Assembly: GCF_000306765.2 (NCBI RefSeq)
Contig: NC_017944.1
Span: 372,001-436,000, forward strand
DNA: 64,000 nucleotides
Reading direction: 5' to 3'
Source of the DNA: Haloferax mediterranei ATCC 33500
GTDB taxonomy: Archaea; Halobacteriota; Halobacteria; Halobacteriales; Haloferacaceae
Part shown: one piece after another, positions 59,469 to 64,000 of the stretch
How the letters are laid out: every line of letters begins with the position of its first letter
Numbering within the stretch: position 1 is the stretch's first letter
Position numbers and translations under genes: made by a program
The notes under the pieces: generated by a model
What the model was told of the DNA's origin: nothing
The model's database searches: none
What the model saw: only the letters and a program-made list of their open reading frames with translations

Positions 59469-60316
59469 CGGCTTTCGACCTCCTGTCCGGGGGTACTTCT
59501 ATCGGGCAGTTGTTCCAGTCGGTCGCGGCGCTTCTGGGCGGCGAATGCGACGAGGTCGTCGCTGTCGGGACCGGGAAGGCGTTTCCAGCCCATCTTCTCG
59601 ACGACAGCGTCAACTGGGTCTGCAAGCGTAGCGACGGTCTCCTCCGCAAGCGAGCGCTCGACTGTTGTCCGTTGCAGAAGCTCGGCGAGTCGGTCCATCC
59701 CATACCCCACGTGTCGGCCCTCGTCCTGTCGCACGTGAGTTATTCCTTCCACGAGCCCCGGAAGCGACGGCCCATCGGTCTCCGGGCTGAAGGTTGCGTC
59801 CATGGCGTGGAAGCCCGTCTGTCCCAGAACGCCCTCAATGGTCAGGTGATAGTGACAGTACGCCTTGGCGCGGTTCGTGGGCGTATCGGCATCTAGCAGC
59901 CGGTTCATTGCTGTTTCCGTCCGACTGAATAGCTCCTCGTAGGCGTCGGTGAACCACCGGTCTGCTGTCGGTGCGGTCGGATTCGTCCCTCTGGCATCCT
60001 CGGCCGGTCTAATTACTTCGGTCCAGTAGCGGTCGAAAAAGGCGGCGTGCTTGGCCTCCTCGTAGATGTGACTCGCAACGAATCGCTGGTCGCTTTCCTC
60101 AGTCACTGATGCGGCCAGCGGGACCAGGTCCTCGGTTACGTTCTCTTCGCCCGCACCGAACATCGCGACGGTCGCGCGCAACTGTGTAAATGCACTCCGA
60201 CTGAGTTCGATAGCCATCTCCCGGTCGGCAGCCAGGTCGATTTCGTATGGACTCCAGTGACGCTCGACGGCGTACCTGAAATATCGCTCTGCCCGTTCCC
60301 GCTCCTCAGCTGGCAT
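59465..60316 (-). CDS. R2lox-like diiron ferritin-fold oxidase
   Basis: The product has 283 residues, all helical. The metal ligands are HIYEEAKHAAFF (E..H), YHLTIEGVLGQTG (E) and RQDEGRHVGYG (E..H), plus an earlier Glu. This is the pattern of R2-like ligand-binding oxidases, which resemble ribonucleotide reductase R2 and bind a long-chain fatty acid-like ligand beside an Mn/Fe site. Acyl-ACP desaturases have a similar fold. As first gene of an ACP operon it probably modifies the acyl chain by oxidation. This role is inferred. Confidence 0.75.
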   Translation of the reverse strand: MPAEERERAERYFRYAVERHWSPYEIDLAADREMAIELSRSAFTQLRATVAMFGAGEENVTEDLVPLAASVTEESDQRFVASHIYEEAKHAAFFDRYWTEVIRPAEDARGTNPTAPTADRWFTDAYEELFSRTETAMNRLLDADTPTNRAKAYCHYHLTIEGVLGQTGFHAMDATFSPETDGPSLPGLVEGITHVRQDEGRHVGYGMDRLAELLQRTTVERSLAEETVATLADPVDAVVEKMGWKRLPGPDSDDLVAFAAQKRRDRLEQLPDRSTPGQEVESR

Positions 60317-60398
60317 GCTGACCTGTTGACCCCTTCAGGGAATAAGACTGGCCGTTCTCACTCGGTGCTTGGTTCGTGTTCACCGGTATCCGTGTCAC

Positions 60399-60449
60399 CC
60401 AACAGCTACAAAGTCCGCATCAATCACTCCAACAGCTACAAAGTCCGCA
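60399..60449. repeat. 21-bp direct repeat (30-bp period) upstream of the acyl operon
   Basis: CCAACAGCTACAAAGTCCGC plus one A occurs at 60399-60419 and 60429-60449. The flanking TCAC is also shared. The pair lies about 85-135 bases upstream of the R2lox-like gene start (60316, minus) and 67 bases upstream of the divergent gene at 60516. Its placement suits regulator binding to the operon promoter. Confidence 0.55.
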
Positions 60450-60515
60450 CCCAGTGCCTGAGGTGAGCGCACGACAATACCAAGTTATATCCTCGATGAA
60501 TATCCTGTGTGACGT

Positions 60516-60833
60516 ATGACCGTCACCGCAATGTTGAGTGTGGCTCCCCTTGATGACCCCGACGTCGACTTCGAGGCCGAGATCGCAAAGGCGATCGACG
60601 CTCTGGAGGACTTCGACGTCAAGTACGAAACCCATCCGATGGAAACCACGATTGAGGCTGACGATTTGAGTGCGGTCTTCGCCGCGGCGCAGGCGGCGAC
60701 GGAGGCGCTCGACGCAACGCGCACGCTCACCAACCTCAAGATTGACCACTTCCGCGAGCAGTCGCTCGACGTCGAGGAGAAAGTCGACATGGTCGAAACG
60801 CACCTCGGCCGAGAGGCACGCGGCGGCGACTGA
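60516..60833 (+). CDS. MTH1187/YkoF-type thiamine-binding family protein
   Basis: The product has 105 residues. The chain VTAMLSVAPLDDPDVDFEAE, KYETHPMETTIEADDLSAVF and TLTNLKIDHFREQSLDVEEK matches the MTH1187 (DUF77) family, ferredoxin-like proteins thought to bind thiamine. A TATA-like TTATATCC precedes the start by about 30 bases. It diverges from the acyl operon, and the shared spacer holds the 21-bp repeats. A link between the two is unknown. Confidence 0.85.
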   Translation: MTVTAMLSVAPLDDPDVDFEAEIAKAIDALEDFDVKYETHPMETTIEADDLSAVFAAAQAATEALDATRTLTNLKIDHFREQSLDVEEKVDMVETHLGREARGGD

Positions 60834-60872
60834 GCTACTAACGCTCTCGTCCTGATTAGTACGCTCTATCTA

Positions 60873-61925
60873 TCAGTAAAATCCAGGATGGAAATTGTCC
60901 GATTCTTCTTCACGTGTGTCATCCACCGAGTCGCGCGGTGAATCGGCGCGCGGTTCCGCTCCCCCTATCTGTCCTTTGAGGGCGGTCATGGCGTATCCGA
61001 TGGTCTGGCCAAGTTCTCCGAGCACTTCGCGTTCTTGCTCGTCGAATGCGTGTGAACGGTCGGTGTAGACGACGAGCACACCATGAACGGTTCCGAACTC
61101 AAGCGGGATGGCGGCGACGGACATTTCGAACACGAGCGGGATGGCAGCGACGGACTCGAATTTGGGTTCGGCCGTTTCCTCCTCTTCCGATTCAGATAGT
61201 AGTTCTTCAGTGATGTTTTCGATGACCTGTACTTCGTGCGTCTCGATGGCTTCCGCAGCTGGTTGCTGTCCGAGTAGTTGGCCTTCGGACTCCATCACAT
61301 CCTCGAGGTCGTGATTGTCGACACTTTCCCAGTGTCTCTCTGTGAACTGCTCGAAGTCGGACGAGAACTCACCGACTATGGCGAATTTATACGGATCGGT
61401 CGCGACGAACCGTTCACAGGCGGCTTGTTCGATTTCGGCGCGGGTCGTCGCCGTGAGGAGTGCCTTGTTAATATCTCGAATAAGCGCATTAATTCGGTTT
61501 AACGCCGTAAGTTCCTCCTCGCGCTTTTTCCGTTCGATTGCATATTGTAGCGACCGAAGCAGTTGGGTGCTGTTGAGGTCGTCTTTCGGGAGGTAGTCTT
61601 GTGCACCAGACATAATCGCCTCACTTGCCACTTCACGGTCGTCGAGTCCCGTCAGCACGATTACGGGGAGCTCTGGCGAATGCGAGAGAACCCGGTCGAG
61701 CGTATCAAGGCCCCTGCTTTCGGGCAGACCGAGGTCCAGAAGTACGAAATCATACGCATTCTCCTCAAGATGTTCGAGACCCTCAGTCAGATTTTCGACG
61801 TGTGTCAGCTCCAACTCTTCTGCGTCCCCCGGAAGTGAGTTCTTCTCGAGATAATGTGTAATGAGACGTGCATCTCCCGGGTTATCTTCAATTAGCAGCG
61901 CCTGCAGCGAGTTTTCTGGGATCAT
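60873..61925 (-). CDS. Response regulator receiver with GAF domain
   Basis: The product has 350 residues. The receiver has the acidic pair near residues 13-14 (LIEDNPGD), the phospho-acceptor Asp64 in VLLDLGLPES and Lys in YLPKDD. A helical linker (140-160) leads to a GAF domain to about 320. An 11-residue duplication (SVAAIPLVFEM / SVAAIPLEFGT) sits in the GAF core. There is no DNA-binding or kinase domain, so it probably passes signals by protein contact. No partner kinase is adjacent. Confidence 0.88.
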   Translation of the reverse strand: MIPENSLQALLIEDNPGDARLITHYLEKNSLPGDAEELELTHVENLTEGLEHLEENAYDFVLLDLGLPESRGLDTLDRVLSHSPELPVIVLTGLDDREVASEAIMSGAQDYLPKDDLNSTQLLRSLQYAIERKKREEELTALNRINALIRDINKALLTATTRAEIEQAACERFVATDPYKFAIVGEFSSDFEQFTERHWESVDNHDLEDVMESEGQLLGQQPAAEAIETHEVQVIENITEELLSESEEEETAEPKFESVAAIPLVFEMSVAAIPLEFGTVHGVLVVYTDRSHAFDEQEREVLGELGQTIGYAMTALKGQIGGAEPRADSPRDSVDDTREEESDNFHPGFY

Positions 61926-62313
61926 ACTGATCTGGTAGCGTTATCTACCGGATGCCTCTTCCAAGAGTAGGTCCGTTAGCCTTAATACCATGTCGCTAAT
62001 CTTAATCAAGTTGATCGGTGTGGGATACTTATCTATCTCGGTTCAATCCTTCCAAAACCGTCCACGACTAGCTGGTTCTGAAGCGTGAGTTTTGTTTTGG
62101 AGCAGTGTACTGACGCGCCGGATAAGTGGCTCACAGGACGTTCCCAGGAGAGTTACTGTCAACCCTCGATTCCATGTAGTCTTGATTATATGCTGCAATA
62201 GATAGCAAGACAAAGCTGTTCCGTAACGTCGAATCCTCGGTGGGCGAACGCCAGTCGAGGTGGTTCTACACTAGCAGGTCTTTCGGGTTACTCATACGGG
62301 ACGGGGACTAAGG
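61926..62313. other. Gene-free spacer between the response regulator and PHA synthase genes
   Basis: This 388-bp interval has no credible coding frame. It holds the promoter of the response regulator on its left side (minus strand) and the 3' end of phaC on the right. A few short inverted sequences are present but none is convincing. Confidence 0.5.
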
Positions 62314-64000
62314 TCAGTCATCTTCTGTACCCTGCTGTCGGTCCACTCCGGTGGGGTTCTTTCTACCAACGTTAACGGATTCCTCTGCTCCGACTAATTT
62401 CTGCGCCCGCCCGATCCAGCCCCCAGCCAGTTTCTCGCTGGTTTTGGCGACTTCCGCGATGTGTGCACTTTCGGAGATAGCGAGTTCGGAAACCGAATCG
62501 ATTCCCGCGGAGCGAAGCCGCTCGGCATACGTCGGCCCAATACCCTCGACGTCTTCGAGTTCGTACGACGCAGCAACATCGACGTGTTCGACTGCCTCCT
62601 CGACCTCGGTCCGAATTGCCTCACCGATATCTTCGAAGACTGTTGTTTTGATACCCTCGTCCGTCTTGACCTTGACAGCAATTCCAGTCGGTCCGCTATC
62701 CAGACCGACTTCGATATCGAGAACGTCCTCGAGGAATGTCTCAATAGCCGTCGCATCGCGTCGAACCACGGCGCGCGCGATTTCGCTGTTTTCGTCTCCG
62801 ATGCCGATCTCTATTTCGTCTACATCCCCCACCGTGACGTCGGTTTCAACGTCGATGCCGAGCGCTTTCTCGACACCTTGGCCGATGATATCTGCAAGCA
62901 TCGGGTGTTCGGACTGTTCGAGGAACCATTCTGCGACTTCGGGCCAGACGTCCCGGTGAACCCCGTTAGACATCGCGAGGCCGACGTGCCCACTCGGGTA
63001 CTCGATGGTTGTCACGTCATCGGAGGCGACAACGTCGTTGAACGGTTTGCTCGCCTCCGGTAGAACGAGATGGTCGCGTTCACCGAGAATCTGTAGGAGT
63101 GGCATGTCGATGTTCGTACTGTCGACGTGCTCGCCGCCGATGGTCAGTTCGTTCTCGTACAGGAGATTGTTCTGATAGATGTCCTCGATAAATTCGGCGT
63201 AGACCTTTCCGGCCATGTCGACGCCATCGGTGAGCCACCGCTCCATCCTGGCGAAGTTCTTAACGAAATCCTCGTTTTCGAGGTGGTCGTAGAGATGCAC
63301 ATACTTTGTGACGTTGTTGGACACAGGGTCCATCAAGTCAAACCCGGCAGCGAGGAATTCGCTAGGTACGTTCCCGTACGTGTCGGTCACCACCCGCGGG
63401 TCGTAGTACTTCTCGTCTCCCCATAATTCGAGGACGCCGCCGGTGTCTTCGAAGCACAATCCGGTGGCCATCACGGCAAGCGCGTTCACTTTCTCCGGAT
63501 GCAGTGCGGCGTAGATGGTCGACATGGTACCGCCCATGCAGTATCCGAAGACGTTGATAGCGTCCCGGCCGGAACGCTCACGCACTTCATCGACGCAGTT
63601 GTCGATGTAGCGATTGACGTAATCTTGGAGTCCGAGATACCGGTCGAGTCGTGATGGCTCGTGCCAATCGATGAGGTACACGTCGTGGCCAGCTTCTAGC
63701 AACCGGCGGACGATAGACCGGTCCGACTGGAGGTCGAGGATATAGGGTCGGTTGATGAGGGCGTAGACGATGAGAACCGGCACCGGATGTTGGTGTTCAG
63801 TGAGCGGCTCGTAGCGGAGCAATTCGAGCTTATTCTCCGTGTAGACGACTTCACTCGGTGTCTGTCCGACCTTGGTGGACGCGGTGCCCTTGAGACCATT
63901 TGGGATGACGGCCGCCTTTCGGATTCCATCAGTGGCCGTCTCGAGCACCGCCTGCTGGACTGAGAGAAAAACTTCGAGGGGTGTTTTGACCCTCGAACGC
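62314..64000 (-). CDS. phaC: PHA synthase (class III PhaC) with C-terminal helix-hairpin-helix extension; 5' end off window
   Basis: At least 561 codons are open to the window edge; the reading frame continues past position 63948, so the true start lies outside. The lipase-like box is GYCMGG (catalytic Cys codon near 63538-63540), the Asp is in GERDHLVLP and the His in YPSGHVGLAM. It polymerises 3-hydroxyacyl-CoA to polyester at granules. After the catalytic domain come about 170 residues not usual for PhaC: a beta-rich part and a helix-hairpin-helix unit (LEDVEGIGPTYAERLRSAGI). The latter fold usually binds nucleic acid. No phaE is visible in the window. Confidence 0.92.
   Translation of the reverse strand, partial: RSRVKTPLEVFLSVQQAVLETATDGIRKAAVIPNGLKGTASTKVGQTPSEVVYTENKLELLRYEPLTEHQHPVPVLIVYALINRPYILDLQSDRSIVRRLLEAGHDVYLIDWHEPSRLDRYLGLQDYVNRYIDNCVDEVRERSGRDAINVFGYCMGGTMSTIYAALHPEKVNALAVMATGLCFEDTGGVLELWGDEKYYDPRVVTDTYGNVPSEFLAAGFDLMDPVSNNVTKYVHLYDHLENEDFVKNFARMERWLTDGVDMAGKVYAEFIEDIYQNNLLYENELTIGGEHVDSTNIDMPLLQILGERDHLVLPEASKPFNDVVASDDVTTIEYPSGHVGLAMSNGVHRDVWPEVAEWFLEQSEHPMLADIIGQGVEKALGIDVETDVTVGDVDEIEIGIGDENSEIARAVVRRDATAIETFLEDVLDIEVGLDSGPTGIAVKVKTDEGIKTTVFEDIGEAIRTEVEEAVEHVDVAASYELEDVEGIGPTYAERLRSAGIDSVSELAISESAHIAEVAKTSEKLAGGWIGRAQKLVGAEESVNVGRKNPTGVDRQQGTEDD

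Noticed and set aside
1..64000. CRISPR arrays, tRNA or rRNA genes
   Set aside because: No regularly spaced repeats longer than the short arrays listed and no tRNA- or rRNA-like sequence were seen by eye; a covariance-model scan would settle tRNAs.

Overview
The window is haloarchaeal, most likely from the Haloferax/Haloferacaceae group. The proteins are strongly acidic, exported proteins carry Tat signals (twin Arg, often followed by a lipobox), many starts lie about 25-30 bases downstream of TATA-like boxes with short or no leaders, and HTH-10, IclR and TrmB regulators are present. No tRNA, rRNA or CRISPR array was seen. Phenylacetate genes, a second-looking pst locus, insertion-sequence debris and a bacterial-type fatty acid synthesis cluster together suggest a megaplasmid or accessory chromosomal region.

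Layout. 1-1.8 kb: end of a nitrilase gene, a broken hydrolase, a cupin and an EthD protein. 1.9-25.8 kb: a large aromatic/acyl-CoA catabolic region. It holds an IclR regulator with a family of 17-bp palindromes, beta-oxidation genes (enoyl-CoA hydratases, 3-hydroxyacyl-CoA dehydrogenase, thiolase), a thiolase/HMG-CoA-synthase-like/DUF35 pair, two phenylacetate-CoA ligases, PaaI-type thioesterases, MaoC hydratase, aldehyde dehydrogenase, a branched-chain-type ABC importer with fused permeases, and paaABCD with a separate zinc-ribbon ORF and a divergent HTH-10 regulator. The expected logic is: import of an aromatic acid, CoA activation by PaaK, epoxidation by PaaABC(D), ring opening and beta-oxidation to acetyl-CoA and succinyl-CoA.

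25.8-33.3 kb is a lower-GC patch with a membrane HTH protein, an amidohydrolase, an iron-siderophore-type binding protein with a likely metal-regulator operator, and a mobile-element graveyard: a chimeric ORF, transposase fragments, a dead IS6-family element with perfect 13-bp ends, a toxin-antitoxin pair whose antitoxin lacks a normal start codon, and a doubly truncated ABC transporter. 33.3-53.6 kb is more ordinary: methyltransferase, hydrolase, FKBP, UspA, CobO, phoU-pstBACS, superoxide dismutase, exported and membrane proteins and regulators.

53.2-64 kb holds the most unusual system. An apparent operon on the minus strand encodes an R2lox-like diiron protein, an enoyl-reductase-like MDR protein, acyl carrier protein, FabF-type ketosynthase, AcpS-type phosphopantetheinyl transferase, FabD-type acyltransferase and FabG-type ketoreductase. 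This is nearly a full bacterial type II fatty acid/polyketide elongation set, in an archaeon whose membrane lipids do not need fatty acids. A TrmB regulator and an SMR exporter adjoin it, and a PHA synthase with a C-terminal helix-hairpin-helix extension lies beyond a response regulator at the window edge.
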